Made by a program: the position numbers and the translations under genes. Under the pieces are notes generated by a model. That model was not told the origin of the DNA, did no database searches, and was given only the letters and a program-made list of their open reading frames with translations. Positions 10,130-19,218 of a DNA stretch of 64,000 bases are shown in pieces (position 1 is the first letter of the stretch; every line of letters starts with the position of its first letter). This DNA comes from Algibacter pacificus (lineage in GTDB: Bacteria > Bacteroidota > Bacteroidia > Flavobacteriales > Flavobacteriaceae), in assembly GCF_008033385.1 (NCBI RefSeq), contig NZ_VOGY01000003.1:124001-188000 (forward strand). The letters are read 5' to 3'.

Positions 10130-10137
10130 CAAAGATA
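10130..10137 (-). promoter_or_regulatory. Candidate -7 box for lepA
   Basis: The minus strand reads TATCTTTG, an exact TAnnTTTG match, 32 nt before the lepA ATG. No good TTTG box was found at -33. Confidence 0.35.
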
Positions 10138-10215
10138 GCTGTTTTCGTTGAGTTTTTCGAATAGACTTTTTAGGTTTCTTATAATGGGTGGGTTTCAATG
10201 TAATATGAAGAAAAG

Positions 10216-11484
10216 TTAATTGTCGTTTTCATGAGCTTTTAAATCTTCAGTTAAATCTAGTTTTCTAAAAGAAGGCGATGCTAATCCGGTAGCAACTACA
10301 GTAATTAAAGTCATAGTACCTCCAAAAACTACTGCGGTTACGGCACCGAAAAATTTCGCGGTAATGCCACTTTCAAAAGCCCCTAATTCATTTGAAGAGC
10401 CTACAAACATGGAGTTTACTGAGGATACACGTCCACGCATATGGTCGGGCGTTTTTAGTTGAAAAATAGTTTGGCGGATCACCATAGAAACACCATCCGT
10501 CATCCCACTGAAAAATAAAGCCATTACCGAAACCCAGAATATATTTGATAAACCAAACACGATAATACAAACACCAAATCCGAAAATAGCGACTAGCAAT
10601 TTCATTCCTGCATTTTTACTTATCGGAATATATGCTGTAATGAGCATAGTTAAAAAGGCTCCAATGGCGGGTGCAGCACGTAAAATGCCAAAACCTTCGC
10701 TGCCTACTTTTAAAATATCTTGTGCAAAAACAGGAAGTAGAGCTATGGCACCACCAAAAAGTACGGCAACCATATCTAATGTCATCGCGCCTAAAATGGC
10801 TTTGGTTTTAAATACAAAACGCACGCCTTCTTTTAAACTTTGAATTACAGGCTCCCCAATTTTAGGATTTAAAATGGGTTTAGGTTTTATTAGAAGTAGT
10901 ATGAAAAGTGACGAAAGTATAAATCCAAATATGATACAAAGCGACCAATGTACACCAATCCAACCAATGGTAAACCCTCCTAAGGCAGGTCCTAAAACAG
11001 CTGCCATTTGCCAAATAGAACTATTCCAAGTGGCAGCGTTGGGATATATTTTTTTAGGAACAATTAAGGCTACAAGTGAAAAAATGGTTGGTCCAAAAAA
11101 GGAGCGTAAAAATCCGCCAAAAAATACCAAAGCATAAATAGAATACAATATGGTTTTAGAACTCCAATGGCCAACAACGGTATCCCAAGTGAGTAAAAAT
11201 AAGCCCAAACTAATTAATGAAAAGGCTGCAATACAGGTTGCTAATAGATTTCGTTTTTCTTTTTGATCGACAATATGACCTGCAAAAAGCGCCATAGTAA
11301 ACGCAGGGATAATTTCCATTAAACCAATAATACCAAGGGATAATGGATCTTTGGTGATGCTGTAAACTTGCCACTCGATAACAATAAACTGCATAGTCCA
11401 TCCAAAAACAAGTAGAAAGCGGACTAGTAAAAAGATGTTAAACTCTTTAATACGCAATGCGGCGTAAGGATCGTTTTTTGCCAT
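10216..11484 (-). CDS. MFS transporter (MFS_3 / enterobactin-exporter-like)
   Basis: The 422-residue membrane protein has 10-12 predicted hydrophobic helices. The loop GHIVDQKEKRNLL between helices 2 and 3 matches the MFS signature GxxxDrxxrR. RMIRQTIFQLKTPDHMRGRVSS-like text (VIRQTIFQLKTPDHMRGRV) is typical of the MFS_3/EntS group of exporters. The substrate cannot be named. It stands alone between lepA and recJ, with 118 bp and 99 bp of spacer. Confidence 0.88.
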   Translation of the reverse strand: MAKNDPYAALRIKEFNIFLLVRFLLVFGWTMQFIVIEWQVYSITKDPLSLGIIGLMEIIPAFTMALFAGHIVDQKEKRNLLATCIAAFSLISLGLFLLTWDTVVGHWSSKTILYSIYALVFFGGFLRSFFGPTIFSLVALIVPKKIYPNAATWNSSIWQMAAVLGPALGGFTIGWIGVHWSLCIIFGFILSSLFILLLIKPKPILNPKIGEPVIQSLKEGVRFVFKTKAILGAMTLDMVAVLFGGAIALLPVFAQDILKVGSEGFGILRAAPAIGAFLTMLITAYIPISKNAGMKLLVAIFGFGVCIIVFGLSNIFWVSVMALFFSGMTDGVSMVIRQTIFQLKTPDHMRGRVSSVNSMFVGSSNELGAFESGITAKFFGAVTAVVFGGTMTLITVVATGLASPSFRKLDLTEDLKAHENDN

Positions 11485-11523
11485 GATTAACTTCCTTTGA
11501 AGTAAGGGTTTTTACTGATGCCT

Positions 11524-11531
11524 CAAAATTA
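11524..11531 (-). promoter_or_regulatory. Candidate -7 box for the MFS gene
   Basis: The minus strand reads TAATTTTG (exact TAnnTTTG) 39 nt before the ATG at 11484. The -33 box is not clear. Confidence 0.3.
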
Positions 11532-11583
11532 AAACAACTTTGTTTCTTAGTTAAATTAAAAACTAAAAAATAATGAGGTTTTT

Positions 11584-13278
11584 TTATGCTTGAATATCCC
11601 GTATTTTCATTTGTAAACTTACATTACCCTGCCATTCATTTTCGTCGATAGAATAAACGGCTTTAAATGGTTTGCCTTCGGAAATAATATCGAATTTATC
11701 GGCCATGCTAAATCCAATACCAACGATTTGTTTTGTTGTACCTTGTTGCGTTGCCGTAAGCCTTAAATGGGTTTGATCTGCTCCTACAGGTTTTCCGTAA
11801 CCGGTATCTATTAAGTTTTCGGTTAAAAAAACAGGAGTCATATTACTTGGTCCAAAAGGTGCAAATTGTTTTAAAATACGATTGAATTTTTCTGAAATAT
11901 CGTTTAAATCAATTTTAGCATCAATTTTTATTTCAGGAATTAAAAGTTTTCTATCAATGGTTTTTGAAACTTCATCTTCAAAAGCTTGTTTAAAAGCCTC
12001 GTAATTTTCTGGTTTTAAGGTTAATCCTGCGGCATATTTATGTCCGCCAAATTGTTCAATATGTTCGCTGCACGCTTCCAAGGCATTGTAAACATCAAAA
12101 CCTTTTACCGATCGCGCCGAAGCAGCCAGAAACTCGCCACTTTTAGTAAAAACTAAGGTAGGGCGGTAGTAGGTTTCTGTTAATCGAGAAGCGACAATGC
12201 CAATTACACCTTTGTGCCAGTTTTCATGATAGACTACAGTCGTTATTCTATCTTGTTCGTTGTTTTCTTCAATTTGTTTAAGGGCTTCTTCTGTAATTAT
12301 TTTATCGGTATCTCTGCGATCTTGATTGTATTCGTTAATTTCTGCAGCAAATTGCGTTGCTTTTTCAATATTAAATTCACTGAGTAATGCTACAGCATAA
12401 TTGCCGTGTTTCATACGTCCAGCAGCATTAATACGTGGTGCGACGGTAAAAACAACATCGGTAATAGTGAGTTCTGTTTTTTTAACCTGATCTAAAATGG
12501 CTTTAATACCTGGTCGCGGCGTACTGTTAATAACTTGCAAACCAAAATAAGCCAGCACTCTATTTTCGCCATTAATTGGGACGATATCGGCACCAATAGC
12601 TGTGGCCACCAAATCTAGATATTCGGTTAAATCTTTGGCTGTTTTGCCTTCTTTAGAAGCTAATGCTTCAATAAGTTTAAAACCAACACCGCAACCACAA
12701 AGCTCTTTAAAAGGGTAATTGCAATCGGCGCGTTTGGGGTCTAAAACGGCCACACAATCGGGGATGTTTTGTCCGGGTCTGTGGTGGTCGCAAATAATAA
12801 AATCGACACCTAATGTTTTAGCGTATGCCACTTTTTCAATGGCTTTTACACCACAATCTAAAGCGATAATCAGTGAGAAATCATTATCGGAAGCAAAGTC
12901 TATACCTTTATAGGATACCCCATAACCTTCGTCGTATCGGTCTGGGATATAGGTGTGAACGTTATCCTGTTTTGTTTTTAAATACGATGCCATAAGTGCT
13001 ACCGATGTGGTGCCATCCACATCATAATCGCCGTAGACTAATATGTTTTCGTTATTGGCAATGGCTTGTTCTATACGCGCTACGGCTTTGTCCATATCTT
13101 TCATTAAGAATGGATTGTGCAGTTCGTTTAGCGTAGGCCTAAAAAAGGCTTTGGCTTCATCAAAAGTTTCAATACCACGTTGTAATAAAAGTTCTGCAAT
13201 AATGGTATCAACCTGAAGTGCTTCTTGTAGAGCTTTTATTTTTTCAATAGGAGGTTTTGACTTTAGAGTCCAGCGCAT
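11584..13278 (-). CDS. recJ: Single-stranded-DNA-specific exonuclease RecJ
   Basis: The 564-residue 5'-3' ssDNA exonuclease belongs to the DHH superfamily and acts in recombination and mismatch/base-excision repair. The phosphoesterase core shows DYDVDGTTS (motif I), LDCGVK, CDHHRPG (motif III) and NAAGRMKHG. The DHHA1 domain has EQFGGHKYAAGLTL, and the C-terminal OB-like RecJ domain follows. Its length is typical of Bacteroidetes RecJ. Its ATG lies 3 bp after the stop codon of osmC, so the two are probably co-transcribed. Confidence 0.97.
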   Translation of the reverse strand: MRWTLKSKPPIEKIKALQEALQVDTIIAELLLQRGIETFDEAKAFFRPTLNELHNPFLMKDMDKAVARIEQAIANNENILVYGDYDVDGTTSVALMASYLKTKQDNVHTYIPDRYDEGYGVSYKGIDFASDNDFSLIIALDCGVKAIEKVAYAKTLGVDFIICDHHRPGQNIPDCVAVLDPKRADCNYPFKELCGCGVGFKLIEALASKEGKTAKDLTEYLDLVATAIGADIVPINGENRVLAYFGLQVINSTPRPGIKAILDQVKKTELTITDVVFTVAPRINAAGRMKHGNYAVALLSEFNIEKATQFAAEINEYNQDRRDTDKIITEEALKQIEENNEQDRITTVVYHENWHKGVIGIVASRLTETYYRPTLVFTKSGEFLAASARSVKGFDVYNALEACSEHIEQFGGHKYAAGLTLKPENYEAFKQAFEDEVSKTIDRKLLIPEIKIDAKIDLNDISEKFNRILKQFAPFGPSNMTPVFLTENLIDTGYGKPVGADQTHLRLTATQQGTTKQIVGIGFSMADKFDIISEGKPFKAVYSIDENEWQGNVSLQMKIRDIQA

Positions 13279-13281
13279 GTT

Positions 13282-13704
13282 TTATTTTTTATGAAAATGA
13301 GTTTCAATAGTTAACTCGGCAAATTGACGAAACATCTCCATAACGCCACAGTATTTTTCAACAGATAAATCCACAGCTTTTTGAAGTTTTTTCTCGTTTA
13401 AATCGTCACCATAAAAATGAAAATGCATGGCTACTTTATCGTAATATTTTGGATGTTCTTCAGTTAAATTGGCTTCAATTTCAATTTTAAAATCGGCAAC
13501 ATTCAATTTCATTTTTTTTATTAAAGAGGCCACATCTAAACCAGAACAGCCAGCTAAACCAGATAGCATAAGTGCTTTTGGTCTATAACCTTCACTTTTT
13601 CCGCCGTTTTCTTCGCCTGCGTCTATAAATAAATTATGTCCAGATGGGTTGGTGCTTTCAAATTTCATTTCACCTAACCAAGTGGTGGTCACTAAATTTT
13701 TCAT
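13282..13704 (-). CDS. OsmC/Ohr-family protein
   Basis: The 140-residue protein has the OsmC fold with both redox cysteines in typical positions (LSGLAGCSGLDV near residue 55 and KYCGVMEMF near residue 120). The family includes peroxide reductases; this subgroup (YhfA-like) has no fixed substrate. It opens the probable osmC-recJ operon, with an exact -7 box upstream. Confidence 0.9.
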   Translation of the reverse strand: MKNLVTTTWLGEMKFESTNPSGHNLFIDAGEENGGKSEGYRPKALMLSGLAGCSGLDVASLIKKMKLNVADFKIEIEANLTEEHPKYYDKVAMHFHFYGDDLNEKKLQKAVDLSVEKYCGVMEMFRQFAELTIETHFHKK

Positions 13705-13723
13705 TTTATTTAATTTGTTTCTT

Positions 13724-13731
13724 CAAAAATA
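13724..13731 (-). promoter_or_regulatory. Candidate -7 box for osmC-recJ
   Basis: The minus strand reads TATTTTTG (exact TAnnTTTG) 19 nt before the osmC ATG. Confidence 0.4.
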
Positions 13732-13758
13732 AGGTAAATAATGTAAAAGTGTTTTGGT

Positions 13759-14103
13759 CTATTTTTCAATTAACGGTTCTCCTTCAAAACTTAAACCTTC
13801 AAAACCTGTTTTCATAAAATTTCTAATGTTTTGGTGTCCCGTACCGTTTGGGTCTTTTAAAACATCGTCAAAATAAAACTGACCAAAGCAAGCTAAGGTT
13901 TCTTCTTTGGTTAGGTTTTCTAGTTTTGCGAAAGCAAATAATTTGCAAGAGCCTGAGTTTTCGCCAGCGGCATTTTCTAAGGTTCCGTTTTTAAATGCGG
14001 TTGGTGTAAAATTGTATTTTGCTTCTATGGCGCTTATGGTGTTAGCAAATACAATGTTTTTTGGGGTGTTTTTTAATTTTTCTATAAATAAATCTAATGT
14101 CAT
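13759..14103 (-). CDS. HopJ-family protein (type III effector-like name only)
   Basis: This 114-residue soluble protein matches the HopJ family: FANTISAIEAKYNFTPTAF, GENSGSCKLFAFAKL, LACFGQFYFDDVL and DPNGTGHQNIRNF are its hallmark segments. The family was named after a Pseudomonas effector but is widespread in free-living bacteria without type III secretion, and none is visible here. The biochemical role is unknown. It has no signal peptide. It stands alone between osmC and rsmI. Confidence 0.85.
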   Translation of the reverse strand: MTLDLFIEKLKNTPKNIVFANTISAIEAKYNFTPTAFKNGTLENAAGENSGSCKLFAFAKLENLTKEETLACFGQFYFDDVLKDPNGTGHQNIRNFMKTGFEGLSFEGEPLIEK

Positions 14104-14269
14104 TTTTCTATTGATTTCATGTTTGATTAAAACTATAGGTTTTAGTGGTTCTAAAACTTTTAGCTACGAATTCACAAATTAAGTAGCATGGCTGAGTACT
14201 GTTTTTAAAATTTCACCAAGCAGACTTTTAGCCTGCCAACAAAACCTATAAGCTTAAGGTTTGTAGCGG

Positions 14270-14944
14270 TTATTTCTTTTTTCCGCCAACTATAATTACT
14301 ATCTCTCCTTTTGGTGGTTTATTGGTGTAATGTTCTAAAACTTCTTTTGCTGTTCCACGAATGGTTTCCTCGTATAATTTAGTGAGTTCTCGCGATACTG
14401 AAACTTCACGATCTTCACCAAAATACTCACAAAAATGGCCTAAAGTTTTAATTAACTTATGCGGACTTTCGTAAAAAATCATGGTTCGGGTTTCTTCAGC
14501 TAAAAGTAAAAGTCGGGTTTGGCGGCCTTTTTTAACAGGTAAAAAACCTTCGAATACAAATTTATCATTGGGTAGTCCAGAGTTTACTAAAGCGGGCACA
14601 AAAGCGGTGGCGCCCGGTAGACAATCTACTTCAATGCCGTTTTCAATACAGGCTCTTGATAATAAAAATCCGGGATCGGAAATGGCCGGTGTTCCCGCAT
14701 CGCTTATTAAGGCTACGGTAGTACCACTTTTTAATTTCTGAATAATATTTTCAACCGTTTTATGCTCGTTATGCATGTGATGACTTTGCATGTGGGTCGA
14801 AATTTCAAAATGTTTTAGAAGCTTCCCTGAAGTTCGGGTATCTTCAGCTAATATTAAATCGACATCTTTTAAAACTTCAATGGCTCTAAACGTGATGTCT
14901 TTTAAATTTCCAATGGGAGTTGGTACAATATATAGTTTACTCAT
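14270..14944 (-). CDS. rsmI: 16S rRNA (cytidine(1402)-2'-O)-methyltransferase
   Basis: The 224-residue SAM-dependent enzyme belongs to the tetrapyrrole-methylase fold and 2'-O-methylates C1402 of 16S rRNA. Motifs are VPTPIGNLKDITFRAIEVL, LAEDTRTSGKLL, ISDAGTPAISDPG and LPGATAFVPALVNSGLP. GEIVIIVGG is close to the end. Its ATG overlaps the stop of the upstream gene by 1 nt (TAATG), suggesting translational coupling with the unknown 247-aa protein. Confidence 0.97.
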   Translation of the reverse strand: MSKLYIVPTPIGNLKDITFRAIEVLKDVDLILAEDTRTSGKLLKHFEISTHMQSHHMHNEHKTVENIIQKLKSGTTVALISDAGTPAISDPGFLLSRACIENGIEVDCLPGATAFVPALVNSGLPNDKFVFEGFLPVKKGRQTRLLLLAEETRTMIFYESPHKLIKTLGHFCEYFGEDREVSVSRELTKLYEETIRGTAKEVLEHYTNKPPKGEIVIIVGGKKK

Positions 14945-15687
14945 TATTCAAATTTGGCTTCAATAATTTCCATAAAGCGGGTTTCAAACTCTTCTTTGTT
15001 TGTCCAATTATTGTAGTCTGGTTTTACCATGGTTTCAATAAAATGTTTGGCGTTATTAAAAGATTCTTTGGTGTTTATCTGTGATATAACACGATCGTAA
15101 TCTTCATTTTGACCATTGAATAAGTGTTTAATAAAGGCTAGTTTGTCGTTTAATCCAATTTTTATTCCACCCGATTTTAGTTTATCATTCAATGATTTTT
15201 TATCATTAATCAGCTCCGTTTTTTCTTTTTTAACAGGGTCAAAAATAGGCATATCTTCAAAACCCAAAGTTAAATCTTCCAAATTTTGTTTTACCACTGG
15301 AGGTTCGGGTTCAATAGTATCAAATAAATCATCTACTTGCTGTGTTTCATGTGGCATTTGGGCTACTAAATCTTTAATGGTTTCCATTAAAGGTTCTGTT
15401 ATTTCTTCGTTTGGGTTGTCTTCTATATTAGTATAAATGCCGTTTTCATGTTCAATATGGTCACTAAATTTATTATTGAAAGCTGTATCTAGCATGCTAA
15501 AAAACGAGGAATCGTTACCGATACTCGGGATCGCATCGTCAAAATTTTCCTGAGCAAATTTTAAAACCGATAGTTTTTCAAATAATTCTTTAGCTTCGGT
15601 ATGCATTTTATTGATGTCTTCTTTACCTTTCAGTTTCAGAATTCTATGCGCTATGCTTACAAGTTCAGATTCTAATTTCTTCTTCAT
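14944..15687 (-). CDS. Conserved-type hypothetical protein, acidic and helical
   Basis: This 247-residue soluble protein was not assigned to a family. It has no signal peptide or membrane segment. The N-terminal 60 residues look like amphipathic helices (LVSIAHRILKLKGKEDI). The centre (about 85-145) is acidic, proline-containing and probably disordered. The C-terminal 70 residues (GLNDKLAFIKHLFNGQNEDYDRVISQ, MVKPDYNNW) look like a compact helical domain. It is translationally coupled to rsmI and divergent from tdk, which suggests a housekeeping role, but none can be named. Confidence 0.7.
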   Translation of the reverse strand: MKKKLESELVSIAHRILKLKGKEDINKMHTEAKELFEKLSVLKFAQENFDDAIPSIGNDSSFFSMLDTAFNNKFSDHIEHENGIYTNIEDNPNEEITEPLMETIKDLVAQMPHETQQVDDLFDTIEPEPPVVKQNLEDLTLGFEDMPIFDPVKKEKTELINDKKSLNDKLKSGGIKIGLNDKLAFIKHLFNGQNEDYDRVISQINTKESFNNAKHFIETMVKPDYNNWTNKEEFETRFMEIIEAKFE

Positions 15688-15734
15688 TGTTTATAAATTT
15701 AAAATTTAAAGGTATTAAGGCGCTAGATTTTTAA

Positions 15735-15742
15735 TAAATTTG
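15735..15742 (+). promoter_or_regulatory. Candidate -7 box for tdk-alr
   Basis: TAAATTTG is an exact TAnnTTTG match, 42 nt before the tdk ATG. Confidence 0.4.
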
Positions 15743-15784
15743 CTTCACCTTTATACAAACCAATTTTAGTGTTAAAATTACGAA

Positions 15785-16429
15785 ATGTTTCTTGAAAATA
15801 CGGTAAATCATAAAGAACAATTTGGATGGATTGAAGTGATCTGCGGCTCGATGTTTTCGGGAAAAACCGAAGAGCTCATCCGTAGACTTAAACGTGCCCA
15901 ATTTGCAAGGCAACGTGTTGAGATTTTTAAACCTGCCGTAGATACGCGTTACGACGAGGAATTAGTGGTTTCTCACGACTCCAATGAAATTCGTTCTACA
16001 CCAGTGCCTGCAGCGGCAAATATTCCTATTTTGGCCGATGGCTGTGATGTTGTTGGCATTGATGAGGCGCAGTTTTTCGATGATGAAATTGTGCGTATTT
16101 GTAATGATTTGGCCAATAAAGGTGTACGTGTTATTGTTGCTGGATTGGATATGGATTTTAAAGGAAACCCATTTGGCCCGATGCCAAACCTTATGGCAAC
16201 AGCCGATTATGTAACCAAAGTACATGCGGTTTGTACGCGAACAGGCAATTTGGCGCAATACAGTTATAGAAAGGCAAAAAGTGATAGTTTGGTGCTTTTA
16301 GGGGAAGTTGAAGAGTACGAACCATTAAGCAGAGCGGCTTATTATAAAGCTATGGAGCGCGATAAGGTGCGGAATATTCAGGTAAATGAGGATGTTGAAC
16401 AGAAAAAAAAGGACTCCGATAATGCTTAA
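15785..16429 (+). CDS. tdk: Thymidine kinase
   Basis: The 214-residue type II thymidine kinase phosphorylates thymidine for salvage. The P-loop [19 protein letters not shown], the switch [11 protein letters not shown] and the lasso-like [13 protein letters not shown] segment are clear. Oddity: the structural zinc site, normally four cysteines, is reduced. CTKCG is CTRTG here, and the later C-x2-C has become LSRAAYY. The stop overlaps the alr start by 8 nt. Confidence 0.96.
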   Translation: MFLENTVNHKEQFGWIEVICGSMFSGKTEELIRRLKRAQFARQRVEIFKPAVDTRYDEELVVSHDSNEIRSTPVPAAANIPILADGCDVVGIDEAQFFDDEIVRICNDLANKGVRVIVAGLDMDFKGNPFGPMPNLMATADYVTKVHAVCTRTGNLAQYSYRKAKSDSLVLLGEVEEYEPLSRAAYYKAMERDKVRNIQVNEDVEQKKKDSDNA

Positions 16430-17531
16430 GGCTCAAGAAACAGTCCTAGAAATCGATTTAAAAAAACTGAAACATAATTATAAGTATTTAAAATCGAGAG
16501 TTAATAAGGACACCAAGTTTTTAGCTGTTGTAAAAGCGTTCGCTTATGGAAATGAAGCTTCGGAAATAGCACTTTGTTTAGAAAATCTTGGTGCCGATTA
16601 TTTTGCGGTCGCTTATATTGATGAAGGGGTTGCGTTGCGAAAAGCAGGTGTTACAACGCCTATTTTAGTGTTACATCCACAAGCTGTAAATTTTAATGTT
16701 TTAATTGAAAACAACTTAGAGCCTAGCATTTATAATACAAAAATATTAAAAGAATTTTTAGAGATTACTTCTTCGGAAAATAAACAAAATTATCCTATTC
16801 ATATCAAGTTTAATACGGGTTTAAATAGATTAGGATTTTGGCAAGGTGATGTTGAAACTATTAAAAATATTATAGGTGAAACCAAAAGTGTTTCAATAAA
16901 ATCTATTTTTTCTCATTTGGCAGCGAGTGAGGATTTGAATGAAAAAACATTCTCCTTAAACCAAATTGGAACGTTTAAAGCTATCGCTCATAATTTTGAA
17001 GAAATTTTTGGTTTCAAACCCATGCGTCACATGTGTAATACTTCGGGGATTTTAAATTATCCAGAAGCTCATTTTGATATGGTACGCAGTGGTATTGGCT
17101 TATATGGTTTTGGAAATTCCGAAGAAGAAAATAAGCACTTTAAACCTATTGCGGCCTTAAAAACCTGTATTTCTCAAATTCATCATCTTGAAAAAGGAGA
17201 AAGTGTTGGGTATAACCGTGCTTTTAAAAGTGAATCGGCATTAATTTCCGCTACTTTGCCTATTGGTCATGCCGATGGTCTTGGTAGGATTTACGGAAAA
17301 GGAAAAGGATTTGTTACTATAAACGGTAAAAAGGCAGCTATACTAGGAAATGTTTGTATGGACATGATTATGGTAGATGTTACTAATATTTCATGTGAAG
17401 AAGGTGATGAAGCTATTATTTTCGATGGGAATGCTACGGCTGAAACTTTGGCCGAAGCGGCAAATACAATTTCTTATGAGTTGATAACCAGTATTTCACA
17501 ACGGGTAAAACGAAGAATTATTCGTGTTTAA
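16422..17531 (+). CDS. alr: Alanine racemase
   Basis: The PLP enzyme makes D-alanine for peptidoglycan. The start is placed at the ATG at 16422 ([13 protein letters not shown]), giving 369 residues; an in-frame ATG 12 codons earlier would add a basic extension lying inside tdk. The PLP lysine is K38 in AVVKAFAYG. The second catalytic residue is the tyrosine in SVGYNRAF, and [10 protein letters not shown] and [10 protein letters not shown] are standard. The 8-nt overlap with tdk indicates one operon. Confidence 0.96.
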   Translation: MLKAQETVLEIDLKKLKHNYKYLKSRVNKDTKFLAVVKAFAYGNEASEIALCLENLGADYFAVAYIDEGVALRKAGVTTPILVLHPQAVNFNVLIENNLEPSIYNTKILKEFLEITSSENKQNYPIHIKFNTGLNRLGFWQGDVETIKNIIGETKSVSIKSIFSHLAASEDLNEKTFSLNQIGTFKAIAHNFEEIFGFKPMRHMCNTSGILNYPEAHFDMVRSGIGLYGFGNSEEENKHFKPIAALKTCISQIHHLEKGESVGYNRAFKSESALISATLPIGHADGLGRIYGKGKGFVTINGKKAAILGNVCMDMIMVDVTNISCEEGDEAIIFDGNATAETLAEAANTISYELITSISQRVKRRIIRV

Positions 17532-17542
17532 GTGTCTTGTTT

Positions 17543-17575
17543 TTTGCTTAAATTGTGACTTTTTAACTATATTGT
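17543..17575 (+). promoter_or_regulatory. Candidate promoter for mscL
   Basis: TTTG (17543-17546) is followed after 21 nt by TATATTGT (17568-17575), a 6/8 match to TAnnTTTG, 44 nt before the mscL ATG. Confidence 0.35.
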
Positions 17576-17619
17576 GGTCTAATTAATAATTAACCAAGAA
17601 AATTATAAAATTTAGAATT

Positions 17620-18021
17620 ATGTTAAAAGAATTTAAAGAGTTTGCAATGAAGGGTAACCTTGTTGATATTGCAGTCGGTTTCGTAATGGGTGCAGCTTTT
17701 AAAGAAGTTGTAACCTCGTTTACAGGAGGCATTGTGTCACCATTAATAGGATTAATTTTCGATGCAGATTTCAAAGCGTTAAGATATCAATTAAAAGAAG
17801 GAACTTTAGACGAAGCAGGAAAAGTGGTAGGAGATGTATATTTAGAATATGGAACGTTTTTAACAAACATAATAGACTTTATTATTGTAGCATTTGTAAT
17901 GTTCTTAGTTGTTAAAGGAATAAATAATATGAAGAAGAAAGAAGAGGAAGCTCCGGCAGCACCTGCAGGGCCTTCTCAAGAAGATTTACTTGTGGAAATA
18001 AGAGATTTACTTAAAAAATAA
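17620..18021 (+). CDS. mscL: Large-conductance mechanosensitive channel MscL
   Basis: The 133-residue inner-membrane channel releases solutes on hypo-osmotic shock. The N-terminal KEFAMKGNLVDIAVGFVMGAAFKEVVTSF is the family signature (first helix and TM1). A second hydrophobic segment lies at about residues 80-105, and a charged C-terminal helix ends in EDLLVEIRDLLKK. It is monocistronic, with its own promoter and a terminator. Confidence 0.98.
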   Translation: MLKEFKEFAMKGNLVDIAVGFVMGAAFKEVVTSFTGGIVSPLIGLIFDADFKALRYQLKEGTLDEAGKVVGDVYLEYGTFLTNIIDFIIVAFVMFLVVKGINNMKKKEEEAPAAPAGPSQEDLLVEIRDLLKK

Positions 18022-18060
18022 CATTTTGTTAAATATATAACACTGTGTTATTTGTTGTTA

Positions 18061-18097
18061 AAAAGCCCTCGTTTTTAAAAAATGAGGGCTTTTTTTA
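18061..18097 (+). terminator. Terminator of mscL
   Basis: AAAGCCCTC (18062-18070) pairs with GAGGGCTTT (18084-18092), the loop can extend the stem through GTTTTT/AAAAAT, and a T run follows. Confidence 0.88.
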
Positions 18098-18120
18098 GAT
18101 TTTAAAATGGAATTAATACT

Positions 18121-18128
18121 TAGTTTTG
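18121..18128 (+). promoter_or_regulatory. Candidate -7 box for asd
   Basis: TAGTTTTG is an exact TAnnTTTG match, 28 nt before the asd ATG. Confidence 0.4.
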
Positions 18129-18156
18129 CTCACAGAAATTTAATAAATATAAAAAT

Positions 18157-19146
18157 ATGAAAATAGCAGTTGTAGGCGCTACTGGAATGGTAGGCGAGGT
18201 GATGCTAAAGGTTTTAGAAGAGCGTAACTTTCCTGTTACCGAATTATTGTTGGTTGCTTCAGAACGTTCTGTTGGAAAAAAATTAACTTTCAAAAATAAA
18301 GAATATACCGTTATAGGTTTAGCCGATGCTGTTGCTGCAAAGCCACAAATCGCTATATTTTCTGCAGGTGGAGACACCTCTGTAGAATGGGCGCCAAAAT
18401 TTGCGGAAGCGGGTACCACGGTAGTCGATAATTCTTCTGCATGGCGTATGGATCCAACTAAAAAATTAGTGGTTCCAGAAATTAATGCAAGCGAATTAAC
18501 AAAAGATGATAAAATTATAGCAAATCCAAACTGCTCTACCATACAAATGGTAATGGCTTTGGCGCCGCTACATGCAAAATATAAAATGAAACGTGTTGTA
18601 GTTTCTACTTACCAATCGGTTTCTGGTACTGGTGTAAAAGCAGTAAAACAGTTAGAAAATGAAATTGCTGGTATTGAAGGCGAAATGGCGTATCCTTACC
18701 CAATTGGTAGAAATGCATTGCCACATTGCGATGTGTTTTTAGAGAATGGATACACTAAAGAGGAAATGAAATTGGCTAACGAGCCTCAAAAAATATTTAA
18801 CGATCGTTCTTTCTCTGTATCTGCAACAGCAGTGCGTATTCCTACGGCTGGAGGGCATTCTGAATCGGTAAATGTTGAGTTTGAAAACGATTTCGATTTA
18901 GCTGAAGTTCGTAAATTAATAAGCGAAATGCCAGGAGTTGTGCTTCAAGATGATACCTCTAAAAACAGCTACCCAATGCCTATTTTTGCACACGATAAAG
19001 ATGAGGTTTTTGTGGGAAGACTTAGAAGGGATGAAACACAACCAAACACATTAAATATGTGGATTGTTGCCGATAACCTGCGTAAAGGAGCTGCAACAAA
19101 CACCGTTCAAATTGCTGAATATTTAGTAGCAAATAACTTAGTGTAA
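18157..19146 (+). CDS. asd: Aspartate-semialdehyde dehydrogenase
   Basis: The 329-residue NADPH enzyme reduces aspartyl phosphate to the semialdehyde for lysine/DAP, threonine and methionine synthesis. The nucleotide-binding motif is VVGATGMVGEVM at the N-terminus. The catalytic cysteine is C126 in NPNCSTIQM, and the C-terminal GGHSESV carries the active-site histidine. Length is normal. The gene is monocistronic and followed by a hairpin. Confidence 0.97.
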   Translation: MKIAVVGATGMVGEVMLKVLEERNFPVTELLLVASERSVGKKLTFKNKEYTVIGLADAVAAKPQIAIFSAGGDTSVEWAPKFAEAGTTVVDNSSAWRMDPTKKLVVPEINASELTKDDKIIANPNCSTIQMVMALAPLHAKYKMKRVVVSTYQSVSGTGVKAVKQLENEIAGIEGEMAYPYPIGRNALPHCDVFLENGYTKEEMKLANEPQKIFNDRSFSVSATAVRIPTAGGHSESVNVEFENDFDLAEVRKLISEMPGVVLQDDTSKNSYPMPIFAHDKDEVFVGRLRRDETQPNTLNMWIVADNLRKGAATNTVQIAEYLVANNLV

Positions 19147-19164
19147 TTTATACTCGATTAACAT

Positions 19165-19200
19165 AAAAAAAGCTTCTGTAATTTTACAGAAGCTTTTTTT
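19165..19200. terminator. Bidirectional terminator between asd and the M28 peptidase gene
   Basis: A 17-bp inverted repeat, AAAAAGCTTCTGTAA and its complement, has A and T runs on the two sides and lies between convergent genes. Confidence 0.88.
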
Positions 19201-19218
19201 ATGCGGTTATATCAGTTA

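Noticed and set aside
13759-14103. Type III effector or secretion system
   Set aside because: HopJ is only a family name. No secretion genes are present, and homologues are common in non-pathogens.
14104-14269. Inverted repeat TATAGGTTTT/AAAACCTATA (14134-14143, 14241-14250) between the hopJ-like gene and rsmI
   Set aside because: The arms are 97 nt apart, AT-rich, and a second possible pair (GCTAC/GTAGC) is not nested with them. No other copy was seen, so it was left as chance.
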